NCBI GenBank assembly: GCA_049974825.1
Contig: JBNGDJ010000006.1
Location: forward strand, 1-47,219
Direction: 5' to 3'
DNA: 47,219 bases
From: JBKHDT01 sp049974825
Lineage (GTDB): Bacteria > Pseudomonadota > Gammaproteobacteria > Halothiobacillales > Halothiobacillaceae
The translations under genes were made by a program, and so were the position numbers. Below the pieces are notes generated by a model. That model did not search any database. It saw only the letters and a list, made by a program, of their open reading frames with translations, and had not been told where the DNA came from. This document shows positions 1 to 7,846 of the stretch, piece after piece; within the stretch, counting starts at the first letter, position 1, and each line of letters starts with the position of its first letter.

Positions 1-51
1 CTTCCTGCCCGCCACGGTGGAGGCCATGCGAGATTGCAGACTTTGCCGTGC

Positions 52-855
52 TTACTGTCGGGCTGATTCGGGCAGAACGGGGGTGATGTTTTTCAGGATG
101 GCGTGGGTCAGTTTCGGGTTGGCGGCAATGACATTGCCGCTATGCAGGGAGTTCTCGCCTCCGGCAAAGTCGACGACGACGCCGCCGGCCTCGCGGACCA
201 GCAGAATCCCGGCCGCGATGTCCCAGGCGTTCAGGTCGAACTCCCAGTAGCCATCCAGGCGACCGGCAGCGACATAGGCCATGTCCAGCGCGGCGGATCC
301 GGCCCGGCGCACGCCGGAGGTCGGACCGTACAGGGCCCGGAAGGTTTTCAGGTACAGGTCGACGTCCTGCTCCGGCCGGAACGGGAAACCCGTGCCCAGC
401 AGCGCGCCTTCCAGGCTCTTCAGTCCGGTGACGCGCAGGCGCCGGTTGTTCAGAAAGGCCCCGCCTCCGCGGCTGGCCGTGTACAGCTCCTCGGAGACCG
501 GGTTGTAGATCACGGCTTGCTCCAGCCGTTCGCCCCGGCTCAGGGCAATCGAGACCGCGAAATGGGGCAGGCCGTGGAGGAAGTTGGTTGTGCCGTCCAG
601 CGGGTCGATGATCCAGGTATATTCGGCGTCGGCAGTGCCGGAGCTGCCGGATTCTTCGGCGAGCACGGCATGATCGGGGTAGGCGCGCCGGATCTGTTCA
701 ATAATGGTTGCCTCGGCTTGCCGGTCCACGTCGGAGACAAAATCGTTCCGGCGCTTGGACTCTACCGCCAGGTCCTGAACCCGGTCGATGGAGCGGAGGA
801 TCAGGTTGCCGGCCGAGCGAGCGGCCCGCACGGCGGTATTGAGCATCGGATGCAT
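52..855 (-). CDS. suhB: Inositol-1-monophosphatase family protein SuhB
   Basis: SuhB hydrolyses inositol monophosphates in a Mg-dependent reaction. In E. coli it also joins the Nus complex that supports rRNA transcription. I chose the start MHPMLN at 855, which gives 267 residues and matches the E. coli protein in length and in its first residues; an in-frame ATG at 864 would add MPV, and neither start has a strong Shine-Dalgarno. The metal-site residues fall at the E. coli positions: E67 in AEESG, D84 and D87 in WIIDPLDGTTNF, and the later WDIAAG. It is divergent from trmJ, the usual gammaproteobacterial arrangement. Identification is secure; the exact start is slightly uncertain. Confidence 0.97.
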   Translation of the reverse strand: MHPMLNTAVRAARSAGNLILRSIDRVQDLAVESKRRNDFVSDVDRQAEATIIEQIRRAYPDHAVLAEESGSSGTADAEYTWIIDPLDGTTNFLHGLPHFAVSIALSRGERLEQAVIYNPVSEELYTASRGGGAFLNNRRLRVTGLKSLEGALLGTGFPFRPEQDVDLYLKTFRALYGPTSGVRRAGSAALDMAYVAAGRLDGYWEFDLNAWDIAAGILLVREAGGVVVDFAGGENSLHSGNVIAANPKLTHAILKNITPVLPESARQ

Positions 856-1032
856 GACGGGCATGGTTTCGGACCGTAATGGGGGCGAATGAAGCGGCAG
901 GGCGCCGAGGGTGGCGCCCGGGCACTGCCCTTCAGGGGCGTGCCGGAGCCGTACTGGAATTTCTGGCGCTGCGGACGCAGGCCGATCCGGTCCCGAGCAG
1001 CCAGCTTCAGGGGCCCGGGCCAATGGCGACGA

Positions 1033-1061
1033 ATTATAGCCCAGGGGCGCGAGGGGTTGAA
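1033..1061 (-). promoter_or_regulatory. Candidate sigma-70 promoter for suhB
   Basis: On the minus strand a perfect TATAAT (complement of 1033-1038) lies 17 bases from TTCAAC (complement of 1056-1061), a weak -35. It sits about 180 bases upstream of the chosen suhB start in the divergent suhB-trmJ gap. This is inferred from sequence alone. Confidence 0.5.
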
Positions 1062-1118
1062 ATGCCCCGGCCCGCAATCAGACAGGCCTGGCGGCGAGCC
1101 AGCGCCGTGGAGTGAGCA

Positions 1119-1862
1119 ATGAACGGCGAGCAGGTTCTGGATGAGCGCCTGAACATCGTGATGGTGGAAACCAGTCACCCGGGGAATATCGGGGCGGCCG
1201 CCCGTGCCATGAAAACCATGGGACTGTCGCGTCTGGTGCTGGTACGGCCTGGTTGTTTTCCCGATCCCGATGGCAAAGATCGGGCGATGGCCTCGGGGGC
1301 GGACGACCTGCTTGCCGGGGCGCGAGTGGTGTCGTCTCTGGACGAGGCGCTGACAGACAGCGGGTTCGTTCTGGGCGCAACGGCCCGCCTGCGGGCGACG
1401 CCCATGCCGATGCTTGATGCCCGCGCTGCGGCGGGCGAGGCCATTGCACGAGCGGGCTTGACCCGGGTATCCCTGCTGTTTGGCCGGGAACACAGCGGTC
1501 TGACCAACGAGGAAATGAATCGCTGCCATGCCCTGTTGCACATTCCCGCGAGCAGCGAGTACGGTTCGTTGAATATCGCCGCGGCCATTCAGGTGGTGAG
1601 CTACGAATTGCGCATGGCGGCGCTGGCCGGGAAGGCGGCCTTGCCGGAAGGGCCCGAGCCGGCTCCCGTGGCGCAGCTCGAGGGGTACCTCGAGCAGTTG
1701 CGCGAGGCACTGGAGTCGGTCGACTTTCTCGATCCGCAGAATCCGCGGCACTTGATCCGCAAGCTGCGGGCCCTGTACCTGCGCGCGGGTCCGAGCGAGA
1801 ACGAGATCAACATCCTGCGTGGAATCGTTTCGGCCCTGCATCGTCCGCGCTCAGGGGAGTGA
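1119..1862 (+). CDS. trmJ: tRNA (cytidine/uridine-2'-O-)-methyltransferase TrmJ
   Basis: TrmJ is a SPOUT-class enzyme that uses S-adenosylmethionine to 2'-O-methylate position 32 of several tRNAs. The 247-residue product has the family signatures SHPGNIGAAARAMKTMG near the N-terminus, LLFGREHSGLTNEE in the middle, and EYGSLNIAAAIQVVSYEL, which forms the trefoil-knot cofactor site. The C-terminal helical extension (about 175-247, with NPRHLIRKLRALYLRA) is the tRNA-binding part typical of TrmJ. It is divergent from suhB and followed about 55 bases later by cysE. The family call is secure. Confidence 0.96.
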   Translation: MNGEQVLDERLNIVMVETSHPGNIGAAARAMKTMGLSRLVLVRPGCFPDPDGKDRAMASGADDLLAGARVVSSLDEALTDSGFVLGATARLRATPMPMLDARAAAGEAIARAGLTRVSLLFGREHSGLTNEEMNRCHALLHIPASSEYGSLNIAAAIQVVSYELRMAALAGKAALPEGPEPAPVAQLEGYLEQLREALESVDFLDPQNPRHLIRKLRALYLRAGPSENEINILRGIVSALHRPRSGE

Positions 1863-1916
1863 GGCTCACGCCTGCAGTCCGTGGTGTGTCGAATCCATGG
1901 CGAGAGAGGAACGCCG

Positions 1917-2783
1917 GTGTTCAAGCGAATGAAAGAAGACCTGCAGTCGATCATGGCCCGCGATCCGGCTGCCCGCAACAGTCTGGAGGTGGTGCTCGCC
2001 TATCCGGGCCTGCACGCCCTCTGGTGGCACAGGGCGGCCCACTGGCTCTGGCATCGTCGGCTGCGCCTGCTCGCCCGGATGATTTCCAACCTCTCCCGCT
2101 GGCTGACCGGCATCGAGATCCATCCCGGGGCACGCATTGGTCGCCGGTTTTTCATCGATCACGGCATGGGCGTGGTGATCGGCGAAACGGCCGAGATCGG
2201 GGATGACTGCACGATCTATCACGGGGTGACCCTGGGGGGGACTGCCTGGAAGGCCGGCAAGCGTCACCCGACACTCGGTAACAACGTTGTGATTGGCGCA
2301 GGTGCCAAGGTGCTTGGCCCGATTGCACTGGGAGACGGCAGTCGGGTGGGCTCGAATGCCGTGGTGCTCAAGGATGTGCCGGAGGATGCGACCGTAGTCG
2401 GCATTCCCGGTCGCGTCGTGGCGCGCCGCGAGGATCGCGAGCGGGTCGATCCGGCCAGGGCCCGCCTGGCCCAGCGCCTGGGTTTCGATGCCTATGGGGT
2501 GGCGCGCGACATGCCCGACCCGGTGGCCCGTGCCATTGATTGCATGCTCGATCATATCCAGGTGCTGGATCACAAGGTCGAGACACTCGGGGAATCCGTT
2601 CGCGGGCTCGGCGGCGAGGTGGACGATTCCAACCTGCCGACCCTGGATGGTTGCAACCTCGACCGGGAGGACGTGCCCCCGAAGCCCTCGGCTGCCACTG
2701 ACGCGCCCTCGTCCGCGACGGCTGGTGGCGAGTCGACACATTCTGACGCGCCGGTCGAGGACGACAAACACCCGAAGAGTTGA
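1917..2783 (+). CDS. cysE: Serine O-acetyltransferase CysE
   Basis: This enzyme acetylates serine with acetyl-CoA to make O-acetylserine, the first step of cysteine synthesis. I chose GTG at 1917 (MFKRMKEDL, 288 residues) because GAGAGGA lies seven bases upstream; an in-frame ATG at 1881 has no such site. A short helical N-terminus leads into a left-handed beta-helix of hexapeptide repeats with FFIDHGMGVVIGETAEIG and YHGVTLGGT, which carry the two active-site histidines. About 100 residues after the catalytic core are family-variable and end in a low-complexity, acidic/Ser-rich tail. Its place between trmJ and iscR matches the Pseudomonas-type isc locus, where cysE supplies cysteine for Fe-S assembly. 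Confidence 0.94.
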   Translation: MFKRMKEDLQSIMARDPAARNSLEVVLAYPGLHALWWHRAAHWLWHRRLRLLARMISNLSRWLTGIEIHPGARIGRRFFIDHGMGVVIGETAEIGDDCTIYHGVTLGGTAWKAGKRHPTLGNNVVIGAGAKVLGPIALGDGSRVGSNAVVLKDVPEDATVVGIPGRVVARREDRERVDPARARLAQRLGFDAYGVARDMPDPVARAIDCMLDHIQVLDHKVETLGESVRGLGGEVDDSNLPTLDGCNLDREDVPPKPSAATDAPSSATAGGESTHSDAPVEDDKHPKS

Positions 2784-2858
2784 TGAACCGCTGCACAGAG
2801 CCCGCGCACAGGTCTGATTTCATCCTCGGTGACCCATTCGTTTCTGCCGCGTTGCCAA

Positions 2859-3011
2859 GGGAAGGTCTGCACAAATGCAGACCTTCCCGTGCCGGTCTCG
2901 GATGCCCTGCCGCACAATGGCGCAAGCCATTGAATTGCTGAGCCCGGGCCGAGCATGTATCGGCCCGGGCGTGTCTGCATAAAGCCAAGGGTGGCTTTGT
3001 GCAGAGTTTCC
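2859..3011 (+). repeat. Modular hairpin repeat, copy 1 (complete, plus orientation)
   Basis: One of the most complete copies of the family in this window. Module A (2859-2888) is a 13-bp perfect hairpin, GGGAAGGTCTGCA / CAAA / TGCAGACCTTCCC. Module B is degenerate. Module C (2915-2932) is CAATGGC / GCAA / GCCATTG, a stem capped by a GNRA-type tetraloop. Module D (2942-2970) is an 11-bp GC-rich hairpin, GCCCGGGCCGA / TCGGCCCGGGC. Module E (2974-3005) is a 14-bp hairpin ending in TGGCTTTGTGCAGA. The outer ends, GGGAAGGTCTGCA and TGCAGAGTTTCCC, are imperfect terminal inverted repeats. It fills most of the cysE-iscR gap. Confidence 0.9.
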
Positions 3012-3204
3012 CAAGGGGCGTGCACCCCACAGCCGGGGCGCGGGTTTCCCGAGGTTTTTTATTGTTGAACGCTCCGGTGGGGAATAGTAGCCTGCCTGTT
3101 TGAATTGAAGCGTGCCGGTTCACGTCCCTGGACGGCGTTCGGGGTGCCCACCGGCGCGCGACGTGACGGAGGCTGGGCAGTGGCACCACGGAGGCTATGA
3201 CAGA

Positions 3205-3711
3205 ATGCGCTTGACCACCAAGGGACGATACGCCGTAACGGCCATCCTTGATCTGGCACTGCACGAGGACGAGGCGCCGATCACGCTCTCGGAGATTTCC
3301 TCGCGCCAGAGCCTTTCGCTCTCCTATCTCGAGCAACTCTTTGCCGCCCTGAGGAAGCGCGGGCTGGTCAGCAGCATCCGGGGGCCGGGCGGGGGCTACC
3401 GACTGGCCCGTCCGGCGGTCGAGATCAGCGTGGCGGACGTGATCGGCGCGGTGGACGAGTCCGTGGACGTCACCCGCTGTGGGGGCAAGAGCAATTGCCA
3501 GGGCGGTGAGATGTGTCTCGCCCATGATCTTTGGATGGCCCTTTCCGACCAGATCCGCGGTTTCCTGGCGGGTATTTCCCTGGCCGACCTGGTCGAGCAA
3601 CAGACCAATGTTGAACGACGCTGCGCTGCCCTGAAGGCTGCCTCCAACGACGCGGGACAGGCTGCTCCCATGCCGCTGAGCGAGTTGGCGGCCGACCGTG
3701 AGCAGGCCTGA
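3205..3711 (+). CDS. iscR: Rrf2-family Fe-S cluster regulator IscR
   Basis: IscR senses the Fe-S status of the cell and represses or activates Fe-S assembly operons. The start MRLTTKGRYAV at 3205 gives 168 residues; the reading frame continues upstream but IscR homologues begin here. A winged helix-turn-helix spans about 1-75 (SLSYLEQLF, SSIRGPGGGYRL). The [2Fe-2S] ligands C92, C98, C104 and H107 are all present in RCGGKSNCQGGEMCLAH, at E. coli numbering. What is odd is the downstream side: iscS, iscU, iscA, hscBA and fdx do not follow. The next gene is ndk, 722 bases away, so this is an orphan iscR that may act on a distant isc or suf operon. Confidence 0.96.
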   Translation: MRLTTKGRYAVTAILDLALHEDEAPITLSEISSRQSLSLSYLEQLFAALRKRGLVSSIRGPGGGYRLARPAVEISVADVIGAVDESVDVTRCGGKSNCQGGEMCLAHDLWMALSDQIRGFLAGISLADLVEQQTNVERRCAALKAASNDAGQAAPMPLSELAADREQA

Positions 3712-4433
3712 CTCTCGCTTCCGGTTGGGGGCTCTCCCGGCGGCGGGCCTGTCTACCTTCTGCCGATGCGCCGTGACCTGATCTGGGGGGGCGGTCGCAG
3801 CCTGGCTTTGCCTGCTCCCGGTTGGCGCAAAACCCTCGTGCAGAGATTCCCTTGGTGCATGCCAGCCGAGGCGGTACACTCTTCCTCCCCCTGTCGCAAG
3901 GGTATTTTGCAAGCCCGGTGCGGACTCGTCCCAGGCTGACGGCTGCGCCCGGATGGCGGGGCTGGCCGTCGCCGGCGGTCCAGGCGCGCTTGCGATCGCC
4001 GAGGTGAGCGTCCCTGGGGAGTTTCCAGGGGAAGCGCTGCACAAAGCATCCTGAGGCTTTGTTGGCCTGCGTCAGCTGGCGCAGGCCCGCGTTTCGGCTG
4101 GTATGCTCCGTGCGCACGCTCGGTTCATGCCCCGCGATTCAATGGCTGGCGCCATTGTGCGGCAGGGTATCCATTGCCCCGCCGGTTCGGGCCCGGGACT
4201 CGCCGGCCCGTGGCGGCGCAGGCAAGGTCTTGCTGCACCTTTGGAGGCGTGTCTGCATGACTCAGGCGGGGCGAACGATGGATGAAACGAGAACCGGATA
4301 CCGGCATGACGCCGCCGTCGGTGGCGGCATGCCTTCCTTGAGGGACGCTCCGTACAGCAGCCATTTCGGGCTTTGTGCGGAACCGCCCTCGGCCCAGTCA
4401 ACCCGATGCAATTGATCAAGAGGAACTATCAGA
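3712..4433 (+). other. Gene-free gap at the expected isc-operon position
   Basis: This 722-base stretch between iscR and ndk holds no convincing reading frame on either strand. It contains a solo remnant of the repeat family (GTGCAGAGATTCCC around 3839-3852) and one degraded inverted copy (about 4018-4185). The rest, for example 3860-4015 and 4260-4420, shows nothing I recognise, including no recognisable iscS, iscU or hsc fragments. Confidence 0.7.
4018..4185 (-). repeat. Modular hairpin repeat, copy 2 (degraded, minus orientation)
   Basis: An inverted, partly decayed copy. The E-like segment is near 4033-4060 (CTGCACAAAG...GGCTTTGT), followed by the F-like CAGCTGGCGCAGGCCCGCG, then module C at 4140-4157 (CAATGGC / TGGC / GCCATTG), then the B-like GGCAGGGTAT...ATTGCCCC at 4161-4180. 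The module order E-F-C-B shows that it is reversed relative to copies 1, 6, 8 and 12. Confidence 0.7.
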
Positions 4434-4862
4434 ATGGCCGTCGAGCGCACGCTCTCCATTATCAAGCCCGATGCTGTCGCCAAGAATGTCATTGGCCAGA
4501 TCTACACCCGTTTCGAGAACGCGGGTCTGAAAATCATCGCTGCCCGGATGGTCCACCTCAGCCGCGAACAGGCTGAAGGGTTCTACGCCGTCCACCGTGA
4601 GCGCCCGTTCTTCGGTGAACTGGTTGACTTCATGATTTCCGGCCCGGTCATGGTTCAGTGCCTTGAAGGCGAAGACGCCGTGGCAAAGAACCGCGAGCTG
4701 ATGGGTGCGACCAATCCGAAGGAAGCGGCCGCCGGTACCATCCGTGCCGACTTTGCCGAGTCGATCGACGCCAATGCGGTGCATGGGTCGGACAGCCTCG
4801 AAAACGCCCGCACCGAGATCGACTTCTTCTTCAAGGCAGAAGACATCTGCCCCCGCGGCTGA
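4434..4862 (+). CDS. ndk: Nucleoside diphosphate kinase
   Basis: Ndk transfers the gamma-phosphate between nucleoside triphosphates and diphosphates through a phosphohistidine. The 142-residue product starts MAVERTLSIIKPDAV and has the catalytic H117 in NAVHGSDS, the same position as in E. coli. The ATG is preceded by AGAGGAAC at suitable spacing. rlmN starts seven bases after its stop, so the two are probably cotranscribed. In related genomes ndk closes the isc operon, which supports reading the gap upstream as the site of a lost or moved isc cluster. Confidence 0.97.
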   Translation: MAVERTLSIIKPDAVAKNVIGQIYTRFENAGLKIIAARMVHLSREQAEGFYAVHRERPFFGELVDFMISGPVMVQCLEGEDAVAKNRELMGATNPKEAAAGTIRADFAESIDANAVHGSDSLENARTEIDFFFKAEDICPRG

Positions 4863-4868
4863 TCGACC

Positions 4869-6035
4869 ATGACCGACCCGGTGGCCACGCCATTGTCGCG
4901 GCTCGCGCCTGCCGGTGACGAGTCGCAACGGGTGAACCTGCTCGGCATGACGCTCGAGCAGCTCAAGGCCTGGTACGTCGAGCTCGGCGAAAAACCCTTC
5001 CGCGCGGTGCAGACCATGAAGTGGCTGCATCAGCGTCGGGTCGACGACTTCGACGAAATGACGGACCTGGCCCGGTCGCTGCGCGCCAAGCTCAAGGCGC
5101 AGGCCTCCGTCTCGCTTCCGGAGGTTCTGGTCGACCAGCGCTCGGCTGACGGAACGCGCAAGTTCGTGCTGCGTCTGTCCGGCGGCAACAGCATCGAAAT
5201 GGTCTATATCCCCGAAGCGGATCGGGCCACACTCTGCATTTCATCCCAGGTGGGCTGCTCACTCGCCTGCACCTTCTGCTCCACTGCGCGTCAGGGGTTC
5301 AATCGCAACCTGTCGACCGCCGAGATCGTGGGGCAGGTCTTTCTCGCCGAACGGCTGATCGAACGGGAAATCATCCCGGGACGACGGATCACCAACGTGG
5401 TGTTCATGGGCATGGGCGAGCCGCTGCTCAACTTCGACAATGTGGTGGCGGCCACCTCGATCCTTCTGGATGACAACGCCTACGGGCTTTCGAAGCGTCG
5501 GGTTACCATCAGTACCTCCGGCATTATCCCCGCGATGGATCGTCTTGCCGAGCGCATGCCGGTCGCCCTGGCGGTTTCGCTGCATGCGCCGACTGACGCC
5601 TTGCGCGACGAGCTGGTGCCGATCAATCGCAAGTATCCGCTGGCCGAACTGATGGCCGCCTGCGACCGTTATGCGCAGGTGGTCCCGCATGGCACCATCA
5701 CCTACGAGTACGTCATGCTCGAAGGAGTCAACGACACCGAGGCGGACGCCGACGCGCTTGTCGACCTGCTCGGACCGCGTGCCGCCCAGGTCAAGGTGAA
5801 CCTGATTCCCTTCAATCCTTTCCCGCAGTCCGAGTACCGGCGCTCCAGCCGCAACCGGATCGAACGCTTTCGTCAGCACCTGAAGGCGGCGGGAATCAAC
5901 ACCATTCCGCGCAGGACGCGCGGTGACGACATCGATGCGGCCTGCGGGCAGCTGGTGGGCGAGGTTGAGGACCGGTCCCGCCGGATGCGCCGCTTTGCCG
6001 CGGCAGGGGTCGAACAGAGCGGGCCGCAGGCCTGA
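4869..6035 (+). CDS. rlmN: Dual-specificity RNA methyltransferase RlmN
   Basis: RlmN is a radical-SAM enzyme that methylates C2 of A2503 in 23S rRNA and A37 in some tRNAs. The 388-residue product carries the [4Fe-4S] motif C130-x3-C134-x2-C137 (GCSLACTFCSTARQGFNRNL) and the C-terminal mechanistic cysteine at about 359 in DIDAACGQL. GMGEPLLN and ISTSGI are typical radical-SAM segments. It follows ndk closely and precedes pilW by 9 bases. Confidence 0.97.
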   Translation: MTDPVATPLSRLAPAGDESQRVNLLGMTLEQLKAWYVELGEKPFRAVQTMKWLHQRRVDDFDEMTDLARSLRAKLKAQASVSLPEVLVDQRSADGTRKFVLRLSGGNSIEMVYIPEADRATLCISSQVGCSLACTFCSTARQGFNRNLSTAEIVGQVFLAERLIEREIIPGRRITNVVFMGMGEPLLNFDNVVAATSILLDDNAYGLSKRRVTISTSGIIPAMDRLAERMPVALAVSLHAPTDALRDELVPINRKYPLAELMAACDRYAQVVPHGTITYEYVMLEGVNDTEADADALVDLLGPRAAQVKVNLIPFNPFPQSEYRRSSRNRIERFRQHLKAAGINTIPRRTRGDDIDAACGQLVGEVEDRSRRMRRFAAAGVEQSGPQA

Positions 6036-6044
6036 AGGAGCGCA

Positions 6045-6848
6045 GTGAGGGTGTTTCCGGATCGAAGATACCTGTTGATGATCCCGGTCATCACGCTTTT
6101 GCTGGGGGGCTGTGCCAGCACCGGCTCGGTGATGGATGAGCCGCTTACCGAGGACACACCGCATCTTGGGGTTTCGGAAAACCGGGAGGCGGCGCGGATC
6201 AATACCGAGCTTGGCGTGGGGTACCTCGAACGCGGATACATGGAGCCGGCCGTCGAAAAGCTTGAGCGTGCGATTCGGTTCGATGACCGGTATGCACAGG
6301 CCCACCACGCGCTGGCACTGGCCATGGAACAACTCGACGAGACGGAACGTGCCCGGCGCCACTTCGAACGGGCTGTCGCTCTGGATTCAAAGGACCCTCA
6401 GCTGCAAAACAATTACGGTGCGTTTCTGTGTGGTGAGGGTGACTTCCAGCAGGCCCAGGCGGCGTTCAAGGCGGCCCTGTCGCAGCCGCTGTACCGGACA
6501 CCGGAATTCGCCCTGACAAACGCCGGCATGTGCTATCAGGATGCCGGGGATCACGAGGAGGCGGTGATTTCCTTCCGCCGCGCACTGGAGCGTCGCCCCG
6601 ATTACGCGCCCGCCCAAATCGAACTGGCCCGCAGCCTGCTTGCCGTGGGCCGGGCCGATCAGGCGGTCGAAGCCATGCGCGCCTACGAGAATGCCCAGCG
6701 GCATACGCCGGACAGCCTCAAGCTCGCCATACAAATCGACGAAGCCGTGGGGGATCGGGACGCGCGTGCCAGCCACGCGCTGCTTCTGCGCGGCCGATTT
6801 CCCGACTCTGCGGAGGCTCGCTGGCTTGAACAGAGACAAATGCCATGA
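6045..6848 (+). CDS. pilW: Type IV pilus biogenesis/stability lipoprotein PilW (PilF)
   Basis: This outer-membrane pilotin is needed for multimerisation of the PilQ secretin. I chose GTG at 6045 because AAGGAG lies five bases upstream. The N-terminus is a lipoprotein signal with lipobox LLLGGC, making C23 the lipidated residue. The rest is a run of TPR helices (for example YAQAHHALALAMEQL, PQLQNNYGAFLCG, YAPAQIELARSLLAVG). The position between rlmN and rodZ is conserved in gammaproteobacteria, and its stop overlaps the rodZ start by four bases. Confidence 0.93.
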   Translation: MRVFPDRRYLLMIPVITLLLGGCASTGSVMDEPLTEDTPHLGVSENREAARINTELGVGYLERGYMEPAVEKLERAIRFDDRYAQAHHALALAMEQLDETERARRHFERAVALDSKDPQLQNNYGAFLCGEGDFQQAQAAFKAALSQPLYRTPEFALTNAGMCYQDAGDHEEAVISFRRALERRPDYAPAQIELARSLLAVGRADQAVEAMRAYENAQRHTPDSLKLAIQIDEAVGDRDARASHALLLRGRFPDSAEARWLEQRQMP

Positions 6849-7846
6849 CAACCGATCGGATACATGACCAGGGTGAACAACGGGAGGAGCCTCGTGTAGA
6901 CGGCGCGAGCGGTTCCCTCGGTCAGATTCTCGGCGAGGCAGCGGCGCGGCAGGGCCTGACGGCGGCCGATCTTGCCGGCATGCTGAATCTTGACCTGCGG
7001 ACTGTCCAGGCGATCCTTGAGGATCGGCTTCAGGACACCCCCGGCCCGATGTACATCCGTGCCTACATCAAAAGCTGGGCGCCGGCGCTCGGCCTGGATG
7101 CCGACCAGATCCTGCGCCGTCATGCCGATGTCCTTGGGGGCGAGCGGCCACGAGAGACGGTTCGTCGGGAAACGCGGCCCACCCTGGCTGTCATGGAGCA
7201 GGAGCGCGTCAGCAGCCGCTGGTTTGTCTGGGTTTTCTGGCTGATTGTCCTTGCCATCATCGCGCTGGTCGGCTGGCAGCTCCTGCCTTCCGGGTTGCTC
7301 GGCAAGGCGCCTGATGGTCAAAGTGCAATTTTGGAATCGCCCGACGATGCTCTTTCGCTGCGTCGGGCCGATTCAGTCGATCCCCTCCCGCCTCCCCCTC
7401 GGGTTGAGCGCGAGAACGAGCCGGTTTCCCTGCCCGTGCTGCCCGCGATCGACGAACCCGCGCCCCGTCCGGCCCGGCCCGAGTCCGAGGAAACCGCAGA
7501 GCAGACGGCCAGTGCGCCACGGGCAGTGTCGTCGGATGATGAATCGGCGCCCACGCCGCAAGCACAGGAACAGGCTGTTGCGCCCGAGCCTGCAGAGGAC
7601 CGCGTGGTGGAAATTGCCACCGAAGGCGGCGAAAGCTGGGTGGAGCTGGCCGACGCGCGGGGCGAGCGCCTGATGTTCGGCACCCTGGGCCGGGGTGAGT
7701 CACGTCAATTCCAGGGGCAGCCGCCATTCGAACTGGTGCTCGGCAATCCCGGCGTGGTCAGCGTGACTTACAAGGGGGAGGTGCTGGATGTGACTCCCCG
7801 CGGTGGGCGCAGCACCACGCGGTTGACCTTTGGAGAGGCGCCATGA
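6845..7846 (+). CDS. rodZ: Cytoskeleton/cell-shape protein RodZ
   Basis: RodZ is an inner-membrane protein that links MreB to the cell-wall elongation machinery. An N-terminal Xre-type helix-turn-helix (about 24-92, SLGQILGEAAARQGLTAADLA, split here as the HTH_25 start) is followed by a single membrane span (about 126-147, FVWVFWLIVLAIIALVGW). Next comes a long Pro/Glu-rich linker, then a C-terminal DUF4115-type beta domain (about 255-333, ESWVELADARGERL). The 333-residue length is normal. It overlaps pilW upstream and ispG downstream by four bases each, implying translational coupling. Confidence 0.92.
   Translation: MTTDRIHDQGEQREEPRVDGASGSLGQILGEAAARQGLTAADLAGMLNLDLRTVQAILEDRLQDTPGPMYIRAYIKSWAPALGLDADQILRRHADVLGGERPRETVRRETRPTLAVMEQERVSSRWFVWVFWLIVLAIIALVGWQLLPSGLLGKAPDGQSAILESPDDALSLRRADSVDPLPPPPRVERENEPVSLPVLPAIDEPAPRPARPESEETAEQTASAPRAVSSDDESAPTPQAQEQAVAPEPAEDRVVEIATEGGESWVELADARGERLMFGTLGRGESRQFQGQPPFELVLGNPGVVSVTYKGEVLDVTPRGGRSTTRLTFGEAP

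Noticed and set aside
52..1077. Longer 341-residue suhB with 74 extra N-terminal residues
   Set aside because: The extension crosses the promoter region, is Pro/Ala/Gly-rich, and SuhB proteins begin MHPMLN.
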